Shown piece by piece: positions 1 to 7,909 of a DNA stretch of 18,221 bases. The stretch comes from JBOFCO01 sp051646105 (GTDB lineage Bacteria > Pseudomonadota > Alphaproteobacteria > Rhodobacterales > Rhodobacteraceae), in NCBI GenBank assembly GCA_051646105.1, contig JBOFCO010000148.1, positions 1 to 18,221 of the forward strand. Direction: 5' to 3'. A program made the translations under genes and the position numbers. Positions within the stretch are counted from its first letter, which is position 1. Each line of letters starts with the position of its first letter. The notes below the pieces were generated by a model, which worked only from the letters and a program-made list of their open reading frames with translations, was not told the DNA's origin and made no database searches.

Positions 1-992
1 GGGCCGCGACGGTTGCAGCCGGGCCGTTTTTCAACTTTGCCCTGACACTGATCATCTTCTTTGTCATGATCCTGATCCGCGGGATCGAGACGGAGCCGCC
101 GACCATCGGCACGATGAAGCCACTGCCGCAGGCTGCGTCAGACCTGCGTGAAGGCGACACGATCCTTGCCATCGGGGGCCAGCCCATCACCCGTTTTGCG
201 GATTTCGACTCCGCGCTGGAAAAACTGCCCGCCGAGCCGGTCCTGGAATACAAGGTTCGCCGCGACGGACAGGAAATCGCCATACCTGGCCCCTATCCCT
301 ATCCGCCGCGGGTCGAAGAACTGATGCCTGGTCTGGTTGCCGCCGAAAACGGCATGAAGGTGGGCGATGTGGTGACCCATGTCGACGCCAAGCCCATCGC
401 CAGCTTCGCCGAACTTCAGGCCGCGACAAAGGCGGCTGGCGACAATGCGATGAAGCTGACCGTGTGGCGGGAGGGGCAGGTTTTTGACGTGGAAATCGCC
501 CCCCGCGTGGCCGATGCGCTGAAAAGCGACGGCGGCTTTGAAACGAAGCGGATGCTTGGTATTTATGGCACATTCGCTTTTGAACCCGCCACGCGTGCCG
601 CTGGCGTGGGAGAGGCGGCAAGCCTTTCCGGGCGTCAGACATGGGGCGTGGTAACAACCAGCCTTTCCGGCCTTTACCACATCGTCGCGGGCAAGATCAG
701 CACCTGCAACCTGTCCGGTCCGGTGCGAATGGCAACCTTCGTAGGCGATGCGGCGCGGGGCGGGGTTGAAACATTCTTCTGGCGGCTCGCGGCAATTTCC
801 ACCGCGATCGGGTTGCTGAACCTGTTCCCCATCCCGGTGCTGGATGGCGGGCATCTTGTGTTCCACGCCTATGAGGCGATCACCCGCCGCCCGCCCAGCG
901 AACGCGCAATGCGTCTGCTGATGAGCTTTGGCCTGTTCTTCATCCTGTCGGTGATGATCTTCGCCCTGTCGAACGACCTGTTCTGTCCTTGA
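1..992 (+). CDS. rseP: RseP/YaeL-family intramembrane zinc metalloprotease (site-2 protease), 3' part
   Basis: The reading frame is open from base 3, so the gene begins before the window and its N-terminal part, including the HExxH zinc motif, is missing. What remains is 329 residues. It opens with AAGPFFNF, the conserved segment in the membrane helix after the active site. Two PDZ domains follow (coding about 100-330 and 330-560), each with the REGD/KVGD-type loop. The third zinc-ligand motif NLFPIPVLDGGH is at about 816-854, and a final hydrophobic span precedes the stop. The family cleaves anti-sigma factors and leftover signal peptides within the inner membrane. Its position just before bamA is a common arrangement and fits an envelope-stress role. 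The internal ATG at 66 is not the start. Confidence 0.95.
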   Translation, partial: AATVAAGPFFNFALTLIIFFVMILIRGIETEPPTIGTMKPLPQAASDLREGDTILAIGGQPITRFADFDSALEKLPAEPVLEYKVRRDGQEIAIPGPYPYPPRVEELMPGLVAAENGMKVGDVVTHVDAKPIASFAELQAATKAAGDNAMKLTVWREGQVFDVEIAPRVADALKSDGGFETKRMLGIYGTFAFEPATRAAGVGEAASLSGRQTWGVVTTSLSGLYHIVAGKISTCNLSGPVRMATFVGDAARGGVETFFWRLAAISTAIGLLNLFPIPVLDGGHLVFHAYEAITRRPPSERAMRLLMSFGLFFILSVMIFALSNDLFCP

Positions 993-1029
993 ACCGTTCG
1001 CGCTGCCACAGCCTGCGCGGTTGTCGTTC
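992..1029 (+). terminator. weak hairpin after rseP
   Basis: AACC (992-995) pairs with GGTT (1019-1022) and GCGC (1000-1003) with GCGC (1015-1018), leaving a GTTC bulge on one side. The tail GTCGTTC is only mildly T-rich. It may be a weak terminator after rseP. No stability calculation was possible. Confidence 0.3.
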
Positions 1030-1111
1030 AATCCACAACCCGTGGCCCTAATTAGGCCATATTCGGCAGGTAATACTTGCTTCATATGTAACTGCAAAGC
1101 GAGTAACCCTT

Positions 1112-1246
1112 ATGGAGATGATCAGCAGCGGCTACCGTGGCCTGTCGCTTTTGGTGGGTCTCAACTGGGATCGCCTGTTCTACTTCACGACGATCTTCGC
1201 CGGTCTGTTGGCCGGCAGCTTCATCGGCACGCTGCTTAGCCAGTAG
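1112..1246 (+). CDS. 44-residue single-span membrane protein, function unknown
   Basis: A short frame runs from ATG 1112 to TAG 1244-1246. It encodes a protein starting MEMISSGYRGLSLL and ending FIGTLLSQ. A conserved-looking amphipathic start with NWDRL is followed by one hydrophobic helix (about residues 22-42) rich in F, L, G and A, as in a small inner-membrane peptide. A modest GAG motif lies 8 bases before the start. A clear hairpin 13 bases after the stop (1260-1280) closes the unit, so it looks like its own small transcript between rseP and bamA. The alternative ATG at 1118 has no usable ribosome-binding site. Coding is supported by the membrane-helix composition and by the placement of the hairpin. 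I do not know a function and would not assign one. Confidence 0.6.
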   Translation: MEMISSGYRGLSLLVGLNWDRLFYFTTIFAGLLAGSFIGTLLSQ

Positions 1247-1259
1247 CCTGCCGCAGTTC

Positions 1260-1280
1260 ACGCGGGCGTAGCGCCCGCGT
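1260..1280 (+). terminator. perfect 9-bp stem hairpin between the small membrane gene and bamA
   Basis: ACGCGGGCG (1260-1268) and CGCCCGCGT (1272-1280) are perfect reverse complements with a 3-base loop TAG. The hairpin begins 13 bases after the stop of the 44-residue gene. There is no T-tract, so it is a hairpin-only terminator or an RNA-stabilising structure. Confidence 0.55.
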
Positions 1281-1342
1281 TGCGACCTGCGCACAGTCCC
1301 GCGAAATCTGCCCGCCGGGTCGCCCGGACGGGCTTCTGCCTT

Positions 1343-1369
1343 TTGACAATCCCCCCCAATCCCGATACT
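1343..1369 (+). promoter_or_regulatory. candidate bamA promoter
   Basis: A perfect -35 box TTGACA (1343-1348) is followed after 15 bases by GATACT (1364-1369), 4 of 6 to the -10 consensus. The spacer is shorter than the ideal 17. It lies directly upstream of the chosen bamA start at 1403 and after the hairpin at 1260-1280. It would give bamA its own transcription. Confidence 0.4.
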
Positions 1370-1402
1370 CAGTTTCCAAAGTCAAAACGGGTGGGCAGGC
1401 AG

Positions 1403-3781
1403 ATGGGCGGGACGAACGGCAAGGCGGCAAAGGCCGGGAATGCGGGGCGTAACCGCGTGTATCGCTCTGTGGCCGGGATCAGCACTGCGCTTGCCGTTGC
1501 GATGATGATCGCCAGCCCCGTTGGGGCGCAAAGCTACAGCTTTGACAGCGTTCAGGTCGAAGGGAATTCCCGCATCGATACCGGCAGTATCGTTTCATAC
1601 GCCGGGATTTCGCGGGGTGAGGCGATTTCGGCTGCGGCTTTGAATGATGCCTATCAGCGCGTCGTCGCATCCGGCCAGTTCGAGACGGTCGAGCTTGTGC
1701 CCCAGGGCGGAACGCTGGTGATCCGGGTCAAGGAACTGCCGACCGTCAATGTGGTCAGCTTCCAGGGCAACAACCGCCTGAAGGACGAGGTGCTGGCGGA
1801 AGTCGTCGACTCGCGAACCAGCGGTGTGTTTTCACCCGCCCAGGCCGAATCTGATGCCGCCGCAATCGCAGAAGCCTATGCCCAGTCGGGCCGCGCCGCC
1901 GCCGAGGTGGAGCCGAAGGTTATCCGCCGCTCGGAAAACCGTGTCGATCTGGTGTTCGAGATTGCCGAGGGCAAGGTTGTCGAGAATGAACGCATTTCCT
2001 TTGTCGGAAATTCCGCGTTTTCCGACCGTCGTCTGCGCGGCGTGCTGGAAACCAAGCAGGCCGGTTTCCTGCGCAGGTTCATCCAGCGTGACAGCTTTGT
2101 TCCGGAACGTCTGGAGTTCGACAAGCGTGTGCTGACCGATTTCTACCGGTCGCGCGGCTATATGGATTTCGAGGTGGTCTCGGTCGATGGCGATCTTGCC
2201 GAGGAACGCGATGCCTCTTTCGTGACGTTCACGGTGAACGAAGGCCAGAGCTTCCGCTATGGCACGATTTCGGCGGTGAGCGAGGTCGAGGGCGTGGATG
2301 CCGCCGAATTCCAGCGTGCGCTGGTGCTGCGGTCCGGATCGACGTTTTCCCCGACGGACATCGAGAACAACATTGCCCGGCTGGAAAACCTTGTTCTGCG
2401 CAAGGGGCTGAATTTCGTTCGTGTTGACCCACGTCTTGACCGCAACGAAGCGGCCGGAACGGTCGATGTGACCTTCGCGCTGGTCCGGGGAGAGCGTGTC
2501 TTTGTCGAGCGTATCGATATCGAGGGCAACACCACGACGCTGGATCAGGTGGTGCGGCGCCAGTTCCGCACTGTGGAAGGCGACCCCTTCAACCCGCGTG
2601 AGGTGCGCGCGGCGGCAGAACGCATCCGGGCGCTTGGATATTTCGCCGATGCGCAGGTGAACACCCGTGAAGGTGCGTCGCCCGATCAGGTGATTGTCGA
2701 TGTGGAACTTGAGGAAACCACCACCGGGTCGCTGTCCTTTGGCGCATCCTACGGTGTGTCATCCGGATTTGGCGTGAATGTGGGCTTTCAGGAGCGCAAT
2801 TTCCTTGGCCGTGGCCAGACCTTCGGCATGAACATCACGACGGGCACCGACAGTTCGGATTCGTCGCTGACCTTTATCGAGCCGGCCTTCCTTGGCCGTG
2901 ACCTCCGTTTCAAATTCAATGCCGCCTACAATACTTCGGAAAACGACAACAACAGCTACAGCACGCGCGTCGTGTCGCTGTCGCCCGCGCTGGAATTTCC
3001 GCTGAGCGATCAGACGCGGCTGGAACTGCGCTATACCGCGTCAAGCGAGAACCTGTTCAACGTTGGCACGTTCAATGACGGCGGCACGCCGAATGATCCG
3101 TCCGACGACACCTATACCGGGTCGTCGCCGATCATCGTAAGTGAAGAAGGCAAGCTGCTGAAATCCTCTCTCGGCTATACGTTCAACTACGATACGCGTC
3201 GCGGCGGCCTTAGCCCGAACACGCGCTATCAGTTCCGGTTCGGTCAGGATTTCGTTGGCGTCGGTGGCGATGTGACCGGGCTTGAAACCACAGTCTTTGC
3301 ATCGGCGGAACGCAAGATTCGCAATGATGACGTGACATTGCGCGTCGAACTTGAAGGCGGGGCGATCAGCTTTGACGAAGGATCGCGTGTGACGGACCGT
3401 TATTTCGGCAACGGCAAGATCCGCGGGTTCGAGCCGAATGGAATTGGTCCGCGCGATCTTGGCGCGGCGAACGATGATGCGCTGGGTGGCAATGCCTTCG
3501 CTGTTGCAAGGTTCGAGGCCGAGTTCCCCATCGGCCTGCCGGAAGAGTACGGCCTGACAGGCGGTGCATTCCTTGACGTGGGTTCGGTGTGGAGCCTGGA
3601 TGACACCGCAGGTGCGGGTGGAACCGTGGACGACAGCATGAACCTGCGTTCCGCCGTCGGCCTGTCGCTGTTCTGGACCACGCCCATCGGGCCGCTGCGG
3701 TTCAACTTCTCCAAGGCGCTGGCCAAGGAAGACTATGACGAGGAACAATCGTTCGACCTGACCATTTCGACGAGGTTCTGA
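1403..3781 (+). CDS. bamA: outer membrane protein assembly factor BamA
   Basis: This is the core subunit of the BAM complex, which folds and inserts beta-barrel proteins into the outer membrane. I chose ATG 1403 (792 residues), preceded by a GGGCAGGCAG stretch, because a signal peptide follows (hydrophobic residues 22-40, cleavage likely after VGA at 42). The longer frame, open from TTG 1280, adds 41 proline/arginine-rich residues that would bury the signal. Five POTRA domains cover about residues 45-440. Their repeated hallmark V/I-x-G-N is seen as VEGNSRI, FQGNNRL, FVGNSAF and IEGNTTT. The barrel follows from about 450, with QERNFLGRGQ and the loop-6 motif IRGFEPNGIGPRD (the xRGF signature). 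The protein ends in a beta-signal with a terminal Phe (DLTISTRF). The stop overlaps the start of skp by one base, so the two are translationally coupled. Confidence 0.97.
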   Translation: MGGTNGKAAKAGNAGRNRVYRSVAGISTALAVAMMIASPVGAQSYSFDSVQVEGNSRIDTGSIVSYAGISRGEAISAAALNDAYQRVVASGQFETVELVPQGGTLVIRVKELPTVNVVSFQGNNRLKDEVLAEVVDSRTSGVFSPAQAESDAAAIAEAYAQSGRAAAEVEPKVIRRSENRVDLVFEIAEGKVVENERISFVGNSAFSDRRLRGVLETKQAGFLRRFIQRDSFVPERLEFDKRVLTDFYRSRGYMDFEVVSVDGDLAEERDASFVTFTVNEGQSFRYGTISAVSEVEGVDAAEFQRALVLRSGSTFSPTDIENNIARLENLVLRKGLNFVRVDPRLDRNEAAGTVDVTFALVRGERVFVERIDIEGNTTTLDQVVRRQFRTVEGDPFNPREVRAAAERIRALGYFADAQVNTREGASPDQVIVDVELEETTTGSLSFGASYGVSSGFGVNVGFQERNFLGRGQTFGMNITTGTDSSDSSLTFIEPAFLGRDLRFKFNAAYNTSENDNNSYSTRVVSLSPALEFPLSDQTRLELRYTASSENLFNVGTFNDGGTPNDPSDDTYTGSSPIIVSEEGKLLKSSLGYTFNYDTRRGGLSPNTRYQFRFGQDFVGVGGDVTGLETTVFASAERKIRNDDVTLRVELEGGAISFDEGSRVTDRYFGNGKIRGFEPNGIGPRDLGAANDDALGGNAFAVARFEAEFPIGLPEEYGLTGGAFLDVGSVWSLDDTAGAGGTVDDSMNLRSAVGLSLFWTTPIGPLRFNFSKALAKEDYDEEQSFDLTISTRF

Positions 3782-4491
3782 TGAAGGGCTGCCCAAAGGC
3801 GGCGTTCCGGATGCGCAGGACGGAAGGATTACGGGCGGCAAGGGGCTGGCTTCTTGCCGCCCTGTTCGTCTTGTCCGGTGTGTCTGCCACCGCGCAGGAA
3901 TCGGATGTATCGGGCACGCAACCCGGCGAACCGGTCACGTCTGGCCCATCCGAAACGACGATCATCGCGCCAAGTCCGATCCTTGTCATCGATCAGGACA
4001 GGCTTTTTGACGAATCCGCTTTTGGCCGTCGTGTCCGTGCCGAGGTCGAGGCCGCGTCTGCCGAGGCGGCAGCGGAAAGCCGCAAGATCGAGGCGCAGCT
4101 TACAGCCGAGGAAAAATCGCTGACAGAGCGCAGACCTGACCTGACGCCTGAAGAGTTCCGCGATCTGGCCGATGCGTTTGACAAGCGGGTGACAAAGTTC
4201 CGCGATGAACAGGCGGAAAAGGCAAGCGCCATCGCCGCCCAGCAAGAGGCGGAGCGCAAGCGGTTTCTGGATGTAGCCCTGCCGGTGCTGGGCGAGATCG
4301 TGCGCGACAACGGCGCGGTGGCCATGCTGGAAAAGCGTTCGGTTTTTCTGTCGGCACGCAGCATCGATGTAACGGACCGCGCCATTGCAGCCATCGATGC
4401 CCGCATCGGTGACGGGATTTTGCTTCCCGATCAGGGAACGGTGCCCGCCGAAGATGACGGGCAATCGCCGCCAAAGCCCGCCGAACCCTGA
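3781..4491 (+). CDS. skp: periplasmic chaperone Skp/OmpH family
   Basis: The product (236 residues) is an OmpH-family chaperone. These bind unfolded outer-membrane proteins in the periplasm and hand them to BamA, encoded immediately before. ATG 3781 overlaps the bamA stop by one base and has a GAGG motif a few bases upstream. A second ATG at 3811 is possible. A signal peptide is visible (about residues 21-40, ending VSATAQ). The OmpH domain begins with SPILVIDQDRLF (about 62) and continues as a long charged, Ala/Glu-rich coiled-coil hairpin (about 85-160). It ends with the conserved hydrophobic segment around AVAMLEKRSVFLSARSIDVTD. A proline-rich tail closes the protein. It is somewhat longer than E. 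coli Skp, mainly through the N-terminal linker and this tail. Confidence 0.92.
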   Translation: MKGCPKAAFRMRRTEGLRAARGWLLAALFVLSGVSATAQESDVSGTQPGEPVTSGPSETTIIAPSPILVIDQDRLFDESAFGRRVRAEVEAASAEAAAESRKIEAQLTAEEKSLTERRPDLTPEEFRDLADAFDKRVTKFRDEQAEKASAIAAQQEAERKRFLDVALPVLGEIVRDNGAVAMLEKRSVFLSARSIDVTDRAIAAIDARIGDGILLPDQGTVPAEDDGQSPPKPAEP

Positions 4492-4496
4492 CAATC

Positions 4497-4525
4497 CTGC
4501 AGGGCAGTTCTGCCGCAGTCTTATT
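4497..4525 (+). terminator. hairpin with short T-rich tail after skp
   Basis: CTGC (4497-4500) pairs with GCAG (4515-4518) and GGCA (4503-4506) with TGCC (4511-4514), with a 2-base bulge and a GTTC loop. TCTTATT follows. This resembles a weak intrinsic terminator or attenuator separating bamA-skp from fabZ-lpxB. Confidence 0.4.
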
Positions 4526-4552
4526 GCCACCCGCCGACCGAGTTGCTAGCAA
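4524..4552 (+). promoter_or_regulatory. weak candidate promoter of the fabZ-lpxB operon
   Basis: TTGCCA (4524-4529; 5 of 6 to the -35 consensus) is followed after 17 bases by TAGCAA (4547-4552; only 3 of 6 to -10). The -10 overlaps a perfect 10-bp palindrome TTGCTAGCAA (4543-4552), which could be a regulator site. The position, 34 bases before the fabZ start and after the hairpin at 4497-4525, is sensible. The match alone is weak. Confidence 0.28.
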
Positions 4553-4586
4553 GGCAGCCATACGCCCGGCCAAGACAGGAGTTTCC

Positions 4587-5048
4587 ATGACAGAGACCAC
4601 CGTTACAGAGGCCGACATCCATCTGATCCAGCGCATCATCCCGCATCGCTATCCTTTCCTGCTGGTGGACAAGGTGCGTGACATCGTTGCGAACCAGTCG
4701 GCGACGGGCATCAAGAATGTAACCTTCAACGAACCGCAGTTTCAGGGGCATTTCCCCGGCGCGCCGATATTCCCCGGTGTGCAGATCATCGAGGCGCTGG
4801 CCCAGACTTCGGCCGTTCTTGTGGGCGTTTCTATGGACCTCGCCGACAAGAACCTGCTGGTCTATTTCATGGGTATCGACGGGGCAAAATTCCGTCGCAA
4901 GGTTGTGCCTGGCGATGTTCTGGAACTGCATGTGACCGTCAAGCGCGGTGGCGGCAAGGTCTGGAAATTCGAAGGCCGCGCCACAGTCGATGGTGAACTG
5001 GCGGCAGAGGCGGAGTTCACCGCCATGATGGATATGCCCAAGGCATGA
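4587..5048 (+). CDS. fabZ: 3-hydroxyacyl-[acyl-carrier-protein] dehydratase FabZ
   Basis: FabZ removes water from 3-hydroxyacyl-ACP in cytoplasmic fatty acid synthesis. It therefore competes with LpxA for the same 3-hydroxyacyl pool. ATG 4587 is supported by ACAGGAG five bases upstream and gives 153 residues, the usual length. The hot-dog fold signature is clear: IIPHRYPFLLVDKV near the start, then GHFPGAPIFPGVQIIEALAQ holding the catalytic His55 and Glu69. An upstream in-frame TTG (4524) would add 21 residues with no family resemblance. The stop overlaps the lpxA start as ATGA (5045-5048), so the two are coupled. No lpxD gene lies between skp and fabZ, unlike the enterobacterial order. Confidence 0.97.
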   Translation: MTETTVTEADIHLIQRIIPHRYPFLLVDKVRDIVANQSATGIKNVTFNEPQFQGHFPGAPIFPGVQIIEALAQTSAVLVGVSMDLADKNLLVYFMGIDGAKFRRKVVPGDVLELHVTVKRGGGKVWKFEGRATVDGELAAEAEFTAMMDMPKA

Positions 5049-5827
5049 CCAGTATTCACCCCACCGCCATCGTCGAGCCGGGCGCGAAGATCGGGAAAGG
5101 CTGCCAGATTGGCCCGTTCTGCTCGATCGGTCCCGAGGTGATGCTTGCCCGCGGCGTGGTCGTGAAAAGCCACGCGGTCGTGACAGGTTGGACAGAGATC
5201 GGCGCGGAAACCACGATCTGGCCTTTTGCCACCGTGGGCGAGGTTCCGCAGGACCTGAAGTTCAGGGGAGAGCGGACGCGTCTGATCGTGGGAGAACGCT
5301 GCCGTATCCGCGAAGGAGCTACCCTGAACACCGGAACGGAGGGTGGTGGTGGCGTGACGCGGGTGGGTGACGATTGCCTGATCATGACCGGCGCCCATGT
5401 CGGTCATGACGCGCAGATCGGGGATCGGGTGATCCTTGTGAACAACGTCGCCATCGCCGGACATGTCCAAATAGGTGACGATGTGATCGTGGGCGGGCTT
5501 TCCGGCGTTCACCAATGGGTGCGCATCGGCAAGGGGGCGATTATCGGTGCGTTGACCATGGTCACAAATGACGTGCTGCCCTACGGGCTTGTTCAGGGGC
5601 CGCGTGGCGTGCTTGACGGGCTGAACCTTGTCGGGCTGAAGCGGCGCGGCGTAGGTCGGTCCGACATCACCGCGTTGCGCGCCGCCTATCAGATGCTGGC
5701 ACAGGGCGAAGGGTCGTTCCAGGATCGCGCCCGTCGTCTGGCGGAAGAAACCGAAAGCGGATTCGTGCGTGAGATGACCGATTTCATCCTGGCCGAATCC
5801 GACCGGTCCTTCCTGACGCCCAAATGA
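5045..5827 (+). CDS. lpxA: UDP-N-acetylglucosamine O-acyltransferase LpxA
   Basis: LpxA transfers a 3-hydroxyacyl chain from ACP to the 3-OH of UDP-GlcNAc, the first step of lipid A synthesis. The protein is 260 residues, normal for the family. The N-terminal two-thirds is a left-handed beta-helix of hexapeptide repeats ([IV]-G-x-x-x-x pattern from IHPTAIVEPGAKIG onward). The catalytic base is His121 in TGAHVGHD. The GLSGVHQW segment aligns with the E. coli region around His160. GLKRRG marks the start of the helical C-terminal domain. By simple alignment, Ala169 occupies the position of E. coli Gly173, part of the acyl-length ruler (see findings). Start and stop both overlap neighbouring genes by ATGA, indicating an operon fabZ-lpxA-lpxI-lpxB. 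Confidence 0.97.
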   Translation: MTSIHPTAIVEPGAKIGKGCQIGPFCSIGPEVMLARGVVVKSHAVVTGWTEIGAETTIWPFATVGEVPQDLKFRGERTRLIVGERCRIREGATLNTGTEGGGGVTRVGDDCLIMTGAHVGHDAQIGDRVILVNNVAIAGHVQIGDDVIVGGLSGVHQWVRIGKGAIIGALTMVTNDVLPYGLVQGPRGVLDGLNLVGLKRRGVGRSDITALRAAYQMLAQGEGSFQDRARRLAEETESGFVREMTDFILAESDRSFLTPK

Positions 5828-6639
5828 CAGATCGCACGGCGATTATCGCAGGCAGTGGCAGTCTGCCCGCCGCGCTGGTTGCCGCTTCTGTTGACGCACC
5901 GCTTGTCTGCGCACTGGACGGCTTTGATCCTGTGGGGCTGGTCCCCGATCATCGCTTCCGGGTCGAGGGATTGAACCTGTTCCTCGACTGGTTGCAGGAA
6001 CGCGCCGTGACGCGGCTTGTCTTTGCCGGCGCGATCACCCGGCCACGTCTTGATCCCGCGCGGCTCGATCCGGGGATGGCCCGGTTTCTGCCGGTGCTGG
6101 CAGGGGCGCTGCAATCAGGCGACGATGCCGCCCTGCGCGCCGTTATCGGACTGTTCGAGGGCGAGGGTTTTGCGGTCGTGGGTGCAGATGCGCTGGCACC
6201 AGAGCTTGTCCCCGGGCCGGGTCTTCTGGCGGGAGAGCTGGGCGAGCGTGACCGCGCCGATGCGGGGCGTGCTGCCGGGATCGTTGCGGCGCTTGGTGCC
6301 GTGGATGTGGGGCAGGCGGCCGTGGTCCAGCAGGGCCTGTGTCTGGCGGTCGAGGCCCTGCCCGGCACCGATGCGATGCTTGCTGCCGTGGCAGCGTTGC
6401 CCGCAAATCTGCGCCCCGATCCTGTGCGGGGGCGTGGGCTTTTGTACAAGGCCCCGAAACCGGGGCAGGATCGCCGCATCGACCTGCCTGCCATAGGTCC
6501 GGAAACGCTGCAAAATGTGGCGTCGGCGGGTCTTGGGGGTATCGTCTGGGAAGCGGGCGGGGCGATCCTGCTTGACCGGGAACGGCTCTGCACCGAAGCT
6601 GCGCGGCAGGGCATGTTTCTCTGGGCGCGGGAAAGATGA
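5824..6639 (+). CDS. lpxI: UDP-2,3-diacylglucosamine pyrophosphatase LpxI (DUF1009 family)
   Basis: LpxI hydrolyses UDP-2,3-diacylglucosamine to lipid X (2,3-diacylglucosamine 1-phosphate) and UMP. It replaces the unrelated LpxH of gammaproteobacteria and is typical of alphaproteobacteria. The 271-residue protein begins with the Rossmann-like IIAGSGSLPAALV. It has GAITRPRL in the N-terminal domain. Its strongest signature is near the C-terminus: KAPKPGQDRRIDLPAIGPETL, where Asp217 and Asp220 are likely in or near the catalytic metal site. Its position between lpxA and lpxB is the usual one for this family. ATGA overlaps join it to both neighbours. Confidence 0.94.
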   Translation: MTDRTAIIAGSGSLPAALVAASVDAPLVCALDGFDPVGLVPDHRFRVEGLNLFLDWLQERAVTRLVFAGAITRPRLDPARLDPGMARFLPVLAGALQSGDDAALRAVIGLFEGEGFAVVGADALAPELVPGPGLLAGELGERDRADAGRAAGIVAALGAVDVGQAAVVQQGLCLAVEALPGTDAMLAAVAALPANLRPDPVRGRGLLYKAPKPGQDRRIDLPAIGPETLQNVASAGLGGIVWEAGGAILLDRERLCTEAARQGMFLWARER

Positions 6640-7790
6640 AGCTTTTCCTGATTGCGGGCGAACCCTCGGGTGACCGGCTGGGCGCCGCCCTGATGGCAGG
6701 GCTGCGCAAGCTGTGCGTGATCCCGCCGGAATTTCACGGCATCGGCGGGCCGGAAATGACGGCATCGGGCCTGCAAGGCCTGTTTCCGATGGAAGAGCTG
6801 TCGGTCATGGGCCTGTGGGAGGTGCTTCCAAAATACCGGCAGCTCAAGGCGCGTATTGCGGAAACGGCTGCCGCGGTGGCCGAGGCGGAGCCCGATGCGC
6901 TGATCACCATCGACAGCCCTGATTTCTGCCTGCGCGTGGCGCGACTGGCACGCAAAGCCAATCCCAGGCTGAAAACCATCCACTATGTCGCCCCGACCGT
7001 CTGGGCCTGGCGTCCGGGACGCGCGGAAAAGATGGCCGCTGTCATCGATCACGTTCTGGCGCTGTTCCCGTTCGAGCCGCCCTATATGCGCAGCGCCGGG
7101 ATGACCTGCGATTTCGTCGGGCATCCCGTTGTGGCCGAGCCGCTGGCAAGCCCCGATGAGGCCGCGGCCTTTCGCCTGCGTCACGATATAGGTGCAGAAC
7201 AGCCGCTGGTGCTGTGTCTGCCCGGTTCGCGTCGCGGAGAGGTGGAGCGTCTGGCCCCGATATTTGACGAAGCGCTGATCCGCCTGCGCGACCGACGCCC
7301 CGAAATCCGGGTCGTGTTGCCGACGGTGCCGGGTGTGGTCAAGCTGGTACGCGAGATGACCGCGCGCTGGCCGACAAAGCCGCTGGTCATATCCGACAGC
7401 GGTGCGGAAAAACGCGCGGCTTTTGCCGCCGCCGATATTGCGCTGGCCGCATCTGGCACTGTCAGCCTTGAACTGGCGGCGAATAACACGCCGATGGTGA
7501 TCGCCTATGACACGTCATGGCTGACCCGGCAGATCATGAAACGGATGCTGCTGATCGACACTGTGACGCTGGTCAATATCGTGGCGGAAACCCGCGCCAT
7601 TCCCGAATATCTGGGAGAGGACTGCAAGCCGGCCCTGATTGCCCGCGCCCTGTCCCGCGTTCTTGAAACGCCCGATGCGCTTGATGATCAGCGTCGTGCC
7701 ATGGCGGTGACCATGGACCGTCTGGGGCGGGGTGGGGAGGATCCCGGCCTGCGCGCGGCAAAATCCGTGCTCGCCGCGCTCGGGCAATAG
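6636..7790 (+). CDS. lpxB: lipid-A-disaccharide synthase LpxB (GT19)
   Basis: LpxB condenses lipid X with UDP-2,3-diacylglucosamine to form the beta-1,6 disaccharide core of lipid A at the inner face of the inner membrane. The length of 384 residues matches the family. Conserved blocks in order are AGEPSGDRLGAALM (8-21), TIDSPDFCLRVA (91-102, including the catalytic-region Asp), YVAPTVWAWRPGRAEKM (117-133), LPGSRRGEV, and ASGTVSLELAANNTPMVIAYD in the C-terminal nucleotide-binding half. It is the last gene of the fabZ-lpxA-lpxI-lpxB run, which is linked by 4-base overlaps. No clear terminator follows the stop; the mobile element begins about 50 bases downstream. Confidence 0.97.
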   Translation: MKLFLIAGEPSGDRLGAALMAGLRKLCVIPPEFHGIGGPEMTASGLQGLFPMEELSVMGLWEVLPKYRQLKARIAETAAAVAEAEPDALITIDSPDFCLRVARLARKANPRLKTIHYVAPTVWAWRPGRAEKMAAVIDHVLALFPFEPPYMRSAGMTCDFVGHPVVAEPLASPDEAAAFRLRHDIGAEQPLVLCLPGSRRGEVERLAPIFDEALIRLRDRRPEIRVVLPTVPGVVKLVREMTARWPTKPLVISDSGAEKRAAFAAADIALAASGTVSLELAANNTPMVIAYDTSWLTRQIMKRMLLIDTVTLVNIVAETRAIPEYLGEDCKPALIARALSRVLETPDALDDQRRAMAVTMDRLGRGGEDPGLRAAKSVLAALGQ

Positions 7791-7834
7791 CAGCGCGGCG
7801 TTTGCCTGTTCATTCTACCCGTTCAGTCTGGTTC

Positions 7835-7842
7835 AAATATCC
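7835..7842. repeat. left target-site duplication of the IS1595-family element
   Basis: AAATATCC here is repeated directly at 11589-11596, just outside the other inverted repeat. The match is 9 bases (CAAATATCC) if the preceding C is counted. An 8-bp duplication is what the IS1595 family makes. Confidence 0.75.
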
Positions 7843-7867
7843 GGCCTTATGTATCAACTGCACCAAG
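7843..7867 (+). repeat. left terminal inverted repeat
   Basis: TTATGTA (7847-7853), six variable bases, then GCACCAAG (7860-7867). Against the reverse complement of 11562-11582 the match is 17 of 21 without gaps. The extra outer bases GGCC begin directly after the target duplication. Confidence 0.8.
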
Positions 7868-7909
7868 CACTTCATAGCGGCAACCCGCTGAATCCGCTAG
7901 TATTCCGGC

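Noticed and set aside
1047..1056. 10-bp palindrome CCTAATTAGG before the 44-residue gene
   Set aside because: Perfect but short, with no second copy and no clear promoter beside it; not enough to call an operator.
1280..1402. Longer bamA start at TTG 1280
   Set aside because: It would overlap the hairpin and the likely promoter and would put 41 non-hydrophobic residues before the signal peptide.
5949..7184. Long open frame (411 codons) on the - strand across lpxI and lpxB
   Set aside because: Antisense to two well-supported genes joined by an ATGA overlap; low-complexity Arg/Pro/Ser composition.
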